Source of the DNA: Aurelia coerulea
Lineage: Eukaryota > Cnidaria > Scyphozoa > Semaeostomeae > Ulmaridae
DNA: 64,000 nt
Direction: 5' to 3'
Assembly: GCA_039566865.1 (NCBI GenBank)
Contig: CM076955.1
Location: 10,865,001 to 10,929,000 of the forward strand
In this document: positions 21,747 to 32,990 of the stretch, in pieces
How positions within the stretch are numbered: position 1 is the stretch's first letter
Layout of the letters: each line of letters begins with the position of its first letter
The notes under the pieces: generated by a model
Told to the model about the DNA's origin: nothing
Databases searched by the model: none
What the model saw: only the letters and a program-made list of their open reading frames with translations
Program-made: the position numbers and the translations under genes

Positions 21747-22233
21747 ATGGATACAGCAATAGAGGAGCATGATGTGAATGTTGAGATCCAACAGTGGGTG
21801 GTGTTAACACCAGGATTAGATTCCAAAGATGATTGCATTATATCACCTTCATCACAGAAGCAAGAAGGGTTACATGAGGATCTCCTTTTGGATTCTTGGA
21901 ACCAGTGTCACAAATAGTTGAGTGCCTATACAAGCGGGTCTGTGCACAGAATGGTACATCCTTAGAAGACCAAAAAGATTTGCTGAGTTCACCAAGCACC
22001 AACTCACCTATGGAGCAAGTGGCAGAAAAGCCCAGAAGGGTACCAAAAAGGGCTCCAGATGATAAAATTCGTTTTGTCTTTGACAGCACTGAGCACTGGC
22101 CAGGACACACCAGGTCTAACAGACCAAGATGCATTAATTGTGGAGAGAAAACAAGAGTTTGCTGGTAGCAAATGCAATGTAGGACTATGCCTTACAGCTG
22201 AAAGAAACTGTTTCAAAACATTTCATGTTTGAA
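21747..22233 (+). pseudogene. piggyBac-type transposase C-terminus with zinc-finger tail
   Basis: A splice-acceptor-like TATATTTTCAG precedes ATG at 21747. The first frame (56 codons to a stop at 21917) is acidic and unrecognised. The second frame reads RRVPKRAPDDKIRFVFDSTE, HWPGHTRSN, RCINCGEKTR. The third frame, the same as the first, ends SKCNVGLCLTAERNCFKTFH. CxxCxxKTR...CxxCNVxLC...NCFKxFH is the cysteine/histidine tail of piggyBac-family transposases, which helps bind the ends. Only the tail and two frame changes are present, so this is a remnant. Confidence 0.7.
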
Positions 22234-22789
22234 AATTATAAATTTATCTTTGATCAAAGTGTGAATGTTTGTCAAGAAATATGTACTTTAAATATTTCAT
22301 TTCTGTGAAACAGGGTGCAACAGAAGGAGTTAGGGCAATACAGGTCAATAGGCAATGACAGAGTTTACATGTGGGTTGGTGGGAGCATAGGTTTCTGTGA
22401 GAGAGATTTGACAGATCTCGAATATCATTTATCTCCAAAATACTGGCCAATATATGTTCTCTCAAGAATTTTTAGGGGCTGCCCCCTGACCCCTTTTTGG
22501 CTCTGTCATTGTCTATAGTGTTAAGTCAGTTCTTCATTTCGATCGTCGCTGCTAGCTATAGCATCAGCTGATTCAATTTCTGCTTTCCGACGTTGTGATT
22601 GTCACGTGATCACTTCGCCTCGTTTCCAGGAGCCATGCATGACCCTCCTGCGCGCGCATAAGAAACATTTCTGGTCTTTGCTCTTAGGAACACATTTTGG
22701 TGGAAATCTGACTCTGAACTTTACAATTAGATTCACGAATTTAGTCCCGAAGAGACCTCTTTCTTGATTCTACAGAAGCCTGATAAAAG

Positions 22790-22990
22790 TTATTCATCAG
22801 CGAAAGAAGTCCCATGGGCTTTAACACATGTCACATAGACTATCTTGCAATCTTCGTCGCTTGAATGAAATGTTTGTTTTGTATTATCTCTCTCGAAATC
22901 GCGTTGTGAGATTTTGTTTCCAAAATCTTTCAGTTGATCCCGTGTCTTGTACGACAAGTTGTAATTTGGTAACTTTGTTTTGGTGACCAT
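22790..22990 (-). pseudogene. Penelope-like element ORF start (N-terminal fragment)
   Basis: The minus strand opens with MVTKTKLPNYNLSYKTRDQL, then KDFGNKISQRDFERDN and CKIVYVTCVKAHGTSFADE, stopping near 22790. Its first codons lie inside the hairpin at 22961-23180, so the same start (MVTKTKLPNY) is also read outward on the plus strand from about 23151. I associate it with PLEs because hammerhead-like sequence directly precedes it; the N-terminal domain itself is poorly conserved, so this is less certain than the RT segments. Confidence 0.5.
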
Positions 22991-23180
22991 TGTTTTTAAG
23001 ACACGCGCAATTATCTAACTCTAAAACTAAACATGCTGTTACCTCAAATATTTCCCTACTCACTGATGAGGCTGCCGATGGGCAGCGAAATATTTGAGGT
23101 AACAATATGTTTAGTTTTAGAGTTAGATAATTGCGCGTGTCTTAAAAACAATGGTCACCAAAACAAAGTTACCAAATTAC
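22961..23180. repeat. 94-bp-arm hairpin: two PLE-type ends head to head
   Basis: The arms 22961-23054 and 23087-23180 are inverted copies with about two mismatches. The 32-nt spacer plus arm edge contains CTGATGA (23062-23068), a six-pair stem GCTGCC/GGCAGC with loop GATG, then GAAA (23087-23090): the two hammerhead core boxes in order. Because GAAA also belongs to the long arm, hairpin and hammerhead folds would compete. Confidence 0.8.
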
Positions 23181-23656
23181 ATCTCTCGAAATCATTATAA
23201 AAACAATTATCGTGTATGCCCAAGGGAACATATAAATGCTCACTCGTGCTTGGCTTGGTGTACATTTGTAAATGCATTTTGACTGGAGAAAGATATTCCT
23301 TGGTGACTATATTCATTAATTTGTTTGCCAGTTTTCAATTTTTACTTTCTATTCAAATGGGTACCCAAAGGACCGATCCTTGTTCAAATATGTCTTTATC
23401 TGAGGAGATTCCCCTAACCAGCGCGTTAGCCGTTAGTAGTCTAGGCCAAACCCCAAAAGCTCTGGTTTGTAGATGGACGCAAATTTTGGCTTTCAAGATT
23501 ATTATTCCAACTTTCGATGCGCCAATATCAACAAACAAGGTATTAATCTTCAAGTTAACTATCAAAGAGTACTTCAAAACTTATTTGGGATCGATTCGAC
23601 TTAAATTCTCATCGCTAGCCACCATCAAACCTGTTACCTTTTTTTGGGACACCCGG

Positions 23657-24219
23657 TAGAATTTGTGAAATATTAGGCTGCAAGGAAAAAACCAGATAGA
23701 AATATCAAAGGGAAATTTGCACTCGTTCTGACAAGCCAAAAGGTAAGGTTTTCTGCTTTTGCAAGCACCCTGACTAAAAATTAAGGTCAACGTAAAAATA
23801 CTGACCTGTCTTGAAATGAAGTTTGTATCCTGTAGAATATTTCCTGAAATGATGGTTTAGCGGCAGCGATCAGTTTTTGTACAATTTCTGTTTCGTATTT
23901 CCGTGATTTTAAGCAAATTCTGCCAATTATCACAATGGATTCGGTGAAGACCGGGCGCCATAGGGCGCCGGCGAAATTCTGGCCTCTCCGATTTCCACAA
24001 CAACCCGCAGGCGGAAAGTGCTCTATGTACAGCAGCGGTCAAATCGTATGTAATATGAGATCAACTGTTATATGAGATGACGCCACAGAGAAATAAGCAG
24101 CCTGATTTTTGATTGGTCAACACTAACCGACGTTAGAATTTCAAAATCACTGTAACTAAAGAAAACTAGTTTTACATGCGAGTCCCCGAAATAAATAGTC
24201 TTATCGAAATCGATCAGCC
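23657..24219. other. No gene recognised
   Basis: This is non-coding. GCGGCAGCGATCAG at 23862 is the dispersed GCGGCAGC repeat also seen at 17735. Nothing else can be supported. Confidence 0.4.
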
Positions 24220-24664
24220 GAATTACAATCTAAGAAACTCCCTCCGGTTGCTAGTGGATCGTCCTAAAACAGAGATTGGAAGGAAGTCATTTCGACACAG
24301 AGCTGCTATTGCATGGAACTCGATACCGGTCAATTAAAGAGACAGTAGAATCAATATCATATGAAAAGGAACATTCGTGCTTGTCAGCTGCCAGTAAAAA
24401 GAATGATTATATTTACTATTAGAGGATATTTATTTTGGCTGAAATAGGGTTTTTACCAAATTTATACCCACGATGTCTTATCACTTTTGTTGGTCGATAT
24501 TTAATATTCTTAAATTTAGTTTTGGACATTAGACTCGACACTTATACTTTTTACTTAATATTTACTTTAGATAATATACTTTAGAATTAGGTGCAGGTCC
24601 ACATCAGCACTTGTGCTGCCTATTTAGCAACCTGCCTAAAATAAATGATGTATGTATGTATGTA
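24220..24664 (+). mobile_element. LINE C-terminal scrap with 3' UTR and TGTA microsatellite tail
   Basis: The frame YNLRNSLRLLVDRPKTEIGR, KSFRHRAAIAWNSIP then a stop at about 24338 matches the generic L2/CR1/RTE-like tail (YNLR...RP.T...KSF.YRGA..WNSLP). The 3' UTR runs to AAATAAATGATG followed by (TGTA)n at 24649-24664, a typical microsatellite LINE terminus. It is 5'-truncated. Confidence 0.75.
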
Positions 24665-26519
24665 GTCCTACGTTGCTGTGGTAAGAGCCCGTTGCTATGG
24701 CCAATAAACGAGACTTGCGGTAAGTTGAACTGGGGGTCAGCACAGGAAAATACTAAGAACTTTTTCAAATACTAGTTGCTCGCTTATAATCACGCAGTGT
24801 CTGTGATCTGACTTGTTGTGTGGATTTGAATTTAGGACAAGCGTTCGAACTATAAATACACATGAAACAGAAGAGCAAAGTTGTTCAAACTGCTTTGCTG
24901 TTGAAATACTAATTCTGCAAGACTCTGCAAGTACTTTCCTTCATTCAAAGTATCATAACATCAAGGTAGAATTTTTTAATAGCAGGCAAACGTTTCTCAA
25001 TAAGGCTAAGAATTTGCCAAGTTTTATCCTTAATGCTTAAATCATGACCTCTTGGTTGCAAAATTAAGTGCTTATGGTTTCAGTGTGGTGCATTGCGGTT
25101 GATCCATAGCTATCTCAGCGAAAGCTGATGACAAGCGATATCTCTCGGCTGAATGAGGAGCCTTTGGCATGAAAACATTTCAAAGCTGTCTTGGAGAGCC
25201 GAAATCCAGCTGGCCCCTGCCCCAAAAAAAGTCTTGGTGGAGTGAAATTACAGAATAGTTTGCCAAAAATCTCGATTTTAATCTGTTGTGATTTAAAGTC
25301 GAGTGCAGCTGAATGATACAAAAATTTGTTGGCCAGTGATTGGTGGTCTACACTTCGATTCTTTGGGAAAATTTGCAAAGTACCGTTTTTTTCAATGGAA
25401 TCACATGAAGATGATCTCTTACAAAGAAACATTCAGTTCTGGCCCAACTTTGAAAATGATACTGAATCTTTTGCTAAATTGCTCTAGAGCCATGTGATAG
25501 TTGCCCTGGGCAAGGCAAGCTTTCGAATACAATAGGATGTTTATAACCTGTGAGATCTCATCTTTTAACTTAGGTCATTCCCGTCAATTACTAATTTTGC
25601 CTTTTGTAAAATGTACCCAAATTCAAATATATTGTCTTGCTTTCAAAGTTGAATTTCTTGATATGAAGTCCTTGTTCCATCAACAGTTACCAACTGCAAA
25701 CTTTGCAAATTGCGCAGAGAAGTTTTCCTTTTCAAGTGATTAACATATGCACAATGAGCTTCAAAAGTTAATTGGTTAAAAGTTTGCTAAACACTTGATT
25801 TTTTGGAAATTTTCAAATCTTTTTGAAAAATGCATGCATGCCTTATATTATCTTGGTGAAATTTGCTTTTGATTGTTGGCTCTCATCAAGATTGAAAGTG
25901 TGCTTCAGATATCTTCTTTGCAAAAGACAAAGCTTGCCGTTTGAAAACAAATTGGAGCCAATGTTCTCTGAAATCCTGGAGGTGCTGGACTTTCATAGAA
26001 GTTCTTTCTTGACACATCCAGCTGGACACATAGATAGATAGGATGATCCCCTTGAAGGCCTGTTTCAACATCATTTCAACAGTTCAGTTTTATTGGTGGG
26101 TTTAAACTTGACTCATAGGCCATTGTTACACTAAGCTGCTGAAAGAATTTAGTCATTTCGGAAAATAAAATGTCTCCTCTGTCTGCAAAAATATTTTCAT
26201 ATGATACGGTGAAATTGTATGTTTTTCTGTTCTTGTTGTGGAAAAACATCACATCATCAGCTATAATATGCCTAAATTCATATTGATTGCTCTGCTTGTA
26301 AATATCCTTGTTGTCAGGGCAAAGGAAAGAAGTGCCAGTGTAACGTTAAACAGATTCTCCAACTTAAAATAGTTTCCACGATTTGCAAAAGGGCTTTTGA
26401 AAAGCTCCAGAATGCTTATCCGTTTCTTGCAGCTTTTTAGGCCACGCTCGAAGCGGAAACTTGACCGGATTGCAAACATGGCCTCGTTTTCGTTTTGCAT
26501 TTTATATCTATGTTCTTAA
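24665..26519. other. 1.85 kb without a recognisable gene
   Basis: Several unremarkable ORFs below 110 codons overlap on both strands; none carries a motif I recognise. No terminal inverted repeats are visible. Confidence 0.4.
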
Positions 26520-26771
26520 TGTAATGAAAACCCATTCCATGCTTATTTCCACAAAACCAAAGCATAAAGCTCTGAAAAATAAAAGTGAATCTTTGAAGCT
26601 AAACATTCGGGATAATGAGCTTGAAGTTATTGACAAATTAAAGATCTTGGTGTGCAGATAGAAAACTCCTTGGATTGGAAGGAACACATCAAGACAGTTT
26701 CGTCCAAGGTCTCAAGAGCTATTGGCTTTTTGAAGCATGCAAAATCTTTTTTGCCAGAAGAAACTCTTAGG

Positions 26772-27716
26772 ACGACACCAGCGTAACCTGCTCTGCTGAA
26801 GATATTGACGAACTCTGCAATGATCTAAGGACTGAGGTTGACAATATTGCAGAATGGTTACGGCAAAATAAGCCTAGTTTGAACACGAAAAAAACAGAAT
26901 ACATGGTTGTTGGTCACAAAAGACAAACTAGCCGTATCCAAGGTCCAATAGAAGTAAACATAAATGGAGGACCAATCAAACGAGTTAAAAAAGTTAAATA
27001 TCTTGGAGTTACAGTGGACAAAAACCTTACATGGAACGAGCAATATAAAAATCTCAAAGGCAAAATTAAAAGTGGCCCTTCGTCCCTGCGGAAACTAAAG
27101 AACATATTACCGCAATCAAAATTGGATCAGGTGTACAAGGCACTGCTTGAGAGTCATCTGAGATACTGTGATGAACAATGGGGCAATTTGTCAAACACAA
27201 AGCTTGATCATCTTCAGCGTCTACAAACTAGAGCACGATCGCTAATAGAAGGTTCTAGATTAAAAGATGGGTGGAGTTGCAACTGGCTTTCAGTCTTAAA
27301 CTTAATCAAATTTGACAGGGCCGTGATGATTTACAAAATAATGAATGGTCTCTGCCCGGACAACTTAAGAGGGAGGCTTGTTACCAGATCTCAATTATAT
27401 AACCATCGAACGAGAAATCAGTTAGATCTGGACACCCCAAGACAGAACCTAGAATTCTCCAAAAGCATTTTTTTCTACTCTGGTGCTAAAACGTGGAATG
27501 AAATCCCATTAGAAATCAGAATGAGTTCCACAATTAGCACATTCAAAAGGAAACTGAAGGAATTCCTAAACAATTAGCATCCTTCCCGAAGCACGATCCC
27601 TAGGAAGATCAGCAAATTTGTATTATTTGTAAATAGATGTTTATTTTGTATAGGAATAGTTCTTTTTTAGCTGATAGGGTTTTTGTGTTTAAATATGATA
27701 AAATGAAAAAAAAGGA
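26772..27716 (+). mobile_element. 5'-truncated LINE nested in the GAAAT-tail LINE
   Basis: The coding part begins exactly after the YA of the YADD box (DDTSVTCSAEDIDELCNDL) and is open to a stop at 27577: NTKKTEYMVVGHKR, VKKVKYLGVTVDKNLTWNEQ, LDHLQRLQTRARSLIEG, YKIMNGLCPDNLRGRLVTR, ending TFKRKLKEFLNN. A 3' UTR ends in an A-rich tail at 27716. AGGAC at both edges (26770 and 27713 region) is the likely target duplication, since one copy restores LRT|MYTG of the host LINE. The open 270-codon frame makes it younger than its host. Confidence 0.85.
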
Positions 27717-27988
27717 CCATGTACACAGGTATTGTGGAGCCGCACTTCCGCTACTGTTGTTCAGTCTGGGGTTGCTGTGGGGTGACTGAGATCAACCAGT
27801 TGCAAAAACTACAAAACCGTGCTGCCCGTATTGTAACTGGCAGCAGCTTTGATACCCCAGGCCAACCACTTATCAAAAGGCTTGGCTGGAAGACCATAGA
27901 TGAACTAATTGCTAGTGAGTCTAATATTATGGTCTTCAAATCTCTTCATGAGCTGGCTCCACAATACATGCGTAATCTTTTGACAAAA

Positions 27989-28041
<53 letters not shown>

Positions 28042-28092
28042 CAATTTATTTAAAGTAGGCCTACATATATATATATATATACATACAAGACA

Positions 28093-28485
28093 ATATATAG
28101 TGTACGGTTAGAAGAGGGCCTAACTACTTAAAGAAACAGGCATCTGTTTGGTCTTTTGCGCTTTTTCTTTTCCAGTGCTGACGTTTCGCCCACTAGGGCA
28201 TCTTCAGAGCAACTGAATAAATTTAAGAAGTCAACCTATATTTATAGTCAAAGAATTTAATTACAAGAATTAATAACCATATAAGGTCCTTCCGGTTCTT
28301 CATAAAACGTTCAAGCTTCGTCCTTCTTGCTGTTGTTGTTGTTGTTTTGTCATTCTTCTTCATTGTATCCCGGTTGCTGTTCTTGTTGTTCTTTGTCATT
28401 CACGTAAGATTGCTTCTTCGATGTTGTTGTGTTCTTTCTTGCTGTTGTTGTTACTATTGTTCTTCGTTGTCTTTCTTCTGATTGA

Positions 28486-28522
<37 letters not shown>

Positions 28523-28982
28523 CTTTGTCATTTTACGTCAGATTGTTTCTTCGATGTTATTGTGTTGTTTATTGCCGTTCTTGTTGCTGTTGTTCTTCGT
28601 TGTCCTTTATTCTTATTGATGTTGTTGTTGTTGTTGGTGTTGTTCTTTGTTATTTCGCGTTAGATTGTTCTTTGTTGTTGTTGTTGCTGTTTCATATGAT
28701 GTCCGATTGATGTTTCGTCGAGCGAGATTCGCCGTCCCAACTGGTTTCGGTCCTTCGTAGCCGGTGGCTGATTCCATGAATCTAAAGCCACCTCGGGTGT
28801 ACCTGTACCCTTTTCTTTCGTTTCTTCTCGTTTCTTTTCTATTTGGCGTCTTTCACAATTCGAGTGTCTTTCTGAAGCATCGATTCTGAGTTGCAGTCTT
28901 TGCTGTTGGTGTTTCTTGTTGCAGTTGGCTTGTTGTTGACTTTGAAGCGCTTCCTGTTCTTTATAGCGGGCCACTCGGTGTC
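28093..28982 (-). repeat. Hammerhead-bearing PLE/retrozyme-like unit 1 (minus)
   Basis: On the minus strand the unit reads: a Q/N-rich ORF (28660-28974, for example ARYKEQEALQSQQQ, GTGTPEVALDSWNQPPATKD, RNQLGRRISLDETSI), long CAA/AAC repeats that extend it as poly-N/Q, ERFMKNRKDLIWILILVIKF-type codons, then the hammerhead-like motif at 28173-28215 and a short tail ending at TTAGGCCCTCTTCTAACCG. No RT is present, so it is non-autonomous or a PLE end. Confidence 0.65.
28173..28215 (-). ncRNA. Hammerhead-like motif, unit 1
   Basis: Minus strand: CAGTTGCT, core CTGAAGA, stem GCCC-TAGT-GGGC, core GAAA, CGTC, then AGCACTG, which pairs with CAGTTGCT apart from one bulged U. Same as 30417-30459. Confidence 0.65.
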
Positions 28983-28999
28983 TGCGTCCAGACTCAATA

Positions 29000-29662
29000 T
29001 AATATATAGTGTACGGTTAGAAGAGGGCCTAACTACTTAAAGAAACAGGCATCTGTATGGTCTTTTGCGCTTTTTATTTTCCAGTGCTGACGTTTCGCCC
29101 ACTAGGGCATCTTCAGAGCAACTGAATAAATATAAGAAGTCAACCTATATTTATAGTCAAAGAATTTAAGTACAAGAATTAATATCCATATAAGGTCCTT
29201 CCGGTTCTTCATAAAACGTTCAAGCTTCGTCCTTCTTGCTGTTGTTGTTGTTGTTTTGTCATTCTTCTTCATTGTATCCAGGTTGCTGTTCTTGTTGTTC
29301 TTTGTCATTCCACGTAAGATTGTTTCTTCGATGTTGTTGTGTTCTTTCTTGCTGTTGTTGTTACTATTCTTCTTCGTTGTCTTTGTTCTGATTGATGTTG
29401 TTGTTGTTGTTGTTGTTCTTTGTCATTTTACGTCAGATTGTTTCTTCGATGTTATTGTGTTGTTTATTGCCGTTCTTGTTGCTGTTGTTCTTCGTTGTCT
29501 TTTATTCTGATTGATGTTGTTGTTGTTGGTGTTGTTCTTTGTTATTTCGCGTCAGATTGTTCTTTGTTGTTGTTGTTGCTGTTTCATATGATGTCAGATT
29601 GATGTTTTGTCGAGCGAGATTCGCCGTCCCAACTGGTTTCGGTCCTTCGTAGCTGGTGGAGC
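29000..29662 (-). repeat. Hammerhead-bearing unit 2 (minus), 5' truncated
   Basis: This is a direct repeat of unit 1 (ATATATAGTGTACGG start, hammerhead-like motif at 29082-29123, GTT/GTC microsatellites, GATTCGCCGTCCCAACTGG). It stops at about 29662 where the inverted third unit begins; the Q-rich ORF start is missing. Confidence 0.75.
29082..29123 (-). ncRNA. Hammerhead-like motif, unit 2
   Basis: Its core boxes and stems are the same as in unit 1, with no base change in the core. Confidence 0.65.
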
Positions 29663-30108
29663 CGCTATAAAGAACAGGAAGCGCTTCAAAGTCAATAACA
29701 AGCCAACTGCAACAAGAAACACCAACAGCAAAGACTGCAACTCAGAACCGATGCTTCAGAAAGACACTCGAATTGTGAAAGACGCCAAATAGAAAAGAAA
29801 CGAGAAGAAACGAAAGAAAAGGGTACAGGTACACCCGAGGTGGCTTTAGATTCATGGAATCAGCCACCGGCTACGAAGGACCGAAACCAGTTGGGACGGC
29901 GAATCTCACTCGACGAAACATCAATCTGACATCATATGAAACAGCAACAACAACAACAAAGAACAATCTGACGCAAAATAACAAAGAACAACACAAACAA
30001 CAACAACAACATCAATCAGAATAAAAGACAACGAAGAACAACAGCAACAAGAACGGCAATAAACAACACAATAACATCGAAGAAACAATCTGACGTAAAA
30101 TGACAAGG

Positions 30109-30143
<35 letters not shown>

Positions 30144-30511
30144 TCAGAACAAAGACAACGAAGAACAATAGTAACAACAACAGCAAGAAAGAACACAACA
30201 ACATCGAAGAAAAAATCTTACGTGAAATGACAAAGAACAACAAGAACAGCAACCGGGATACAATGAAGAAGAATGACAAAACAACAACAACAACAACAAC
30301 AACAACAAGGACGAAGCTTGAACGTTTTATGAAGAACCGGAAGGACCTTATATGGATATTAATTCTTGTAATTAAATTCTTTGACTATAAATATAGGTTG
30401 ACTTCTTAAATTTATTCAGTTGCTCTGAAGATGCCCTAGTGGGCGAAACGTCAGCACTGGAAAATAAAAAGCGCAAAAGACCAAACAGATGCCTGTTTCT
30501 TTGAGTAGTTA
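29663..30511 (+). repeat. Hammerhead-bearing unit 3 (plus)
   Basis: This inverted copy of unit 1 runs from GCTATAAAGAACAGGAAGCG through the Q/N-rich repeats to the hammerhead-like motif at 30417-30459 and GTTTCTTTGAGTAGTTA. The tail TTAGGCCCTCTTC... is found only beyond the foldback, at 37388-37411, so the foldback split this unit with TTA on both sides. Confidence 0.8.
30417..30459 (+). ncRNA. Hammerhead-like motif, unit 3
   Basis: CAGTTGCT (30417-30424), CTGAAGA (30425-30431), GCCC/GGGC stem (30433-30436, 30441-30444), GAAA (30445-30448), CGTC (30449-30452), AGCACTG (30453-30459). N7 of the hammerhead core is free, so CTGAAGA fits CUGANGA. Stem III would be only AC/GT with no loop, as in the minimal hammerheads of PLEs, which are thought to work better as dimers. 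One extra U after the first core box departs from consensus. Confidence 0.65.
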
Positions 30512-31638
30512 AGGCTGATTTCCAGAAGATAGGCACTAAATCCTAACTGGCTGACGAGCTTGGCACGTGACAATCTCTAAAACCAATCAATGGAACGGAA
30601 AACCGACCGGGAAATTTGAAAAGTCAAATTTAGGCCGTTTTTGGACGATTTTACCACCCTTCACCAAAAAATGATTGTACGAAAGGAAAATTAAGATTTT
30701 CAAAAAATTTCTTCACAGACCTGTTCGTAATACTTGAATACATACCTGTTTACGGGGGCTAAGAATTATCTCAGAATCTGGTGAAATGCCGAAGTTTTGA
30801 ATTTGACCTCACTGACCTCACTGTAGCGTATCATAGCATAGGTTCCAAATCTTTAAAAAGGCTGGTGTACAATTGAGTGACCTATTTCTTTGAACTGAAT
30901 GACTTCAAAGAAATTTAGCTATTTCTCTATAATGCCACCGTTGGACTTTTCTGAAATCTTTAATACTTTCAGAATTAGAGTGTTTTTCTTCTTTTTCAAG
31001 AATTCAAGAAAAATTTTCAAAAAAACTTAAAACCATCGTAATTTCTAAACCGTGTGACGCAACATGAAGTAATTTCGAAGAGAACTATGGTTTATGGATG
31101 CCTACAATATGATATCAAGCAAAAGTCTGTCACTCATCTGGTTTATGATTTAGAAATTTGATGACGTCACATCCTAAAATGAGCTGAAATGGAAATTACG
31201 CTGTAATTTTGAAAAATATTCAAAATTTCTGGAAAGTCCAACGGTAGAATTACAGATAAATACCTAAAGTTAGAAATAGGTCATTGAATTTTACACCCAC
31301 CTTTTTACGCCGAGTTAAAGATTTGGAACCTATGCTGCGTGTCATAGTAAAAACCCCAGTAAACACAGAAACGCATTCACATGCATCTGGAGACTAAATA
31401 CTTTGCTTCGAAGGTCTTGTTCTGCGTGTTTAAGAATCTTCAGAACATCTTAAAAGATGCCAATCTTACAGTACTATCTGAATCTTTTTTAGTTTGAAGC
31501 AAAACATGAATACCCAACGGCGATTTTCAATATTTGATGCTGAAGGGTAGGTGAAAACGGGAAGATTCCACTGCATTGGCCTAACAAAACATCACACTGT
31601 CGTTATAAATAAGGACAAATGAACAGGTATTTACGTTT

Positions 31639-32140
31639 CTATCTTGCAAAGTGAGGATCACTAACTGAAAATATGCCGCAGCACAAATACCAAATGTATT
31701 TCAACTGGTTTTGATAGCAAAACCCACTTGTTTGACCGTAATCTGCAGCCAGTTTCTCCAACAAATCGTTCAGACTTTCCTCTTGCAACAACATTGTTAA
31801 TAAAAAGGGCGCGGAAATTTCAGTGATCAGCTGCCTGATATTGATCATCAAATAACATAAAATTCCAATGAACTTTCAACAAATAACAATTATTTCAAGA
31901 ATGGCAAGAGCTGTAACATCTAACGTAGCCAGAACGAAAGATTTTGTAATGTCCTTTACGATAACCATTGCTCCCATTCCTTTTAGCTCTCATCGTTGTG
32001 AGATCATAAGAGGTGCAAGTAGGTGCTTGAGCCAAAACATCGTATAAATTCAGGAATTGTGTCCCTTGTTCTTTAGCATAAGAAATGGCTATCGTGTTGT
32101 ATAGCAGGTACATGAAATGAATATGAAATGCTAAATTCAA
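31639..32140 (-). pseudogene. Broken copy of the arm ORF
   Basis: The minus strand encodes MYLLYNTIAISYAKEQGTQF, LNLYDVLAQAPTC and, after a frame change, IRQLITEISAPFLLTMLLQE, ESLNDLLEKLAADYGQTSG, FCYQNQLKYIWYLCC. It is the inverted counterpart of 35112-35528 with frame breaks. Confidence 0.5.
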
Positions 32141-32990
32141 TTTTGCTTAAGAATACAATAATAACGAACGGAAGAAATGTACATCTTGTTTTTAATGTGG
32201 AAAAATAGATTGGCCATTTCTGCAAAACAAACACTTAAAATACTATTTTTACAGCTCCTTCATATCAATTTCACATTTTATGCGGATATCATAGAAAAAT
32301 ATCAATCGTTGGACCACCTGAGGTCATTCATTAGAAAATCATCCCTTTACGGTCAAATGAGAATGAGAGTTTTAAGAAACTTCTATGGAGGGTCAAAGTT
32401 TTTTCATCTTAGAAAATATGTGTATGCTTCCATGAGTCTACAAAGTGTCATTCCATTTCATTTCATTTCATTTTATTTTCAATTTTTTAGGCATGGTAGC
32501 CCCTCAGTTAGAGAAAAACTGATTTACAGGGGGCCATACAATAAAAATACTAAAACTAAACTAAGATATTACAATCTGATTAAAATAATATCAATAAAAG
32601 TAAAATTAAAAGAGTTCATTGCATAAAGCATCTCAACTTATGCTTTGTCGGATTTCATCAACTCTTTCAGGAATTTCTTTAGAGTAGGTGCTCCTTTTAA
32701 TTCATCATTCAACCCATTCCAGAGACTGGCCCCTCTGAATGAAAAACATCTCTGACCAGCTGATGTTCTTAACATTGGAGTCCTAAGGTTTATATTAGAA
32801 TTCCTCAGTACGCGAGAGGTTGTTTCGTTCACTCTATTGAACATGTCGCTCATATAGGACGGCGCATCACCGTTTAGGGACTTGAAAACCATTTTTAGTG
32901 TTTCAAGATCAATCGATTCCCTAACCGTGGGCCATCCTAGGGCACGAAAGAGTGGCAAGGCTGACTGGTCATATCGACTGCCGGTAACTA

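Larger units (their letters stand above)
17866..23656. mobile_element. 5.8-kb TA-flanked element with ~220-bp inverted repeats
   Basis: The left end (CCGGGTGTCCCAAAAAAAAG at 17866) and the right end (inverse, to 23656) continue as imperfect inverted repeats for about 220 bp, sharing TCGAATCGATCCC, TAGTTAACTTGAAGATT and TTTTGGGGTTTGGCCTA. TA lies outside each end, as for Tc1/mariner-type insertions. The 5.3-kb interior contains other elements: a MITE at 20108-20248, a Helitron-like copy at 20634-21675, a piggyBac tail at 21747-22233 and a PLE hairpin at 22961-23180. No mariner transposase is seen. An alternative is two independent solo ends facing each other. Confidence 0.5.

Noticed and set aside
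23062..23090. Calling the hairpin spacer an active hammerhead
   Set aside because: The core boxes are in order, but GAAA is also base-paired in the 94-bp arm and no clear UH cleavage site with a stem I is left; only reported as hammerhead-like.
28421..29602. Valine/leucine-rich 'membrane protein' ORFs on the plus strand, and their minus-strand twins at 29921-30279
   Set aside because: They are translations of GTT/GTC microsatellites in the wrong strand of the Q/N-rich units.
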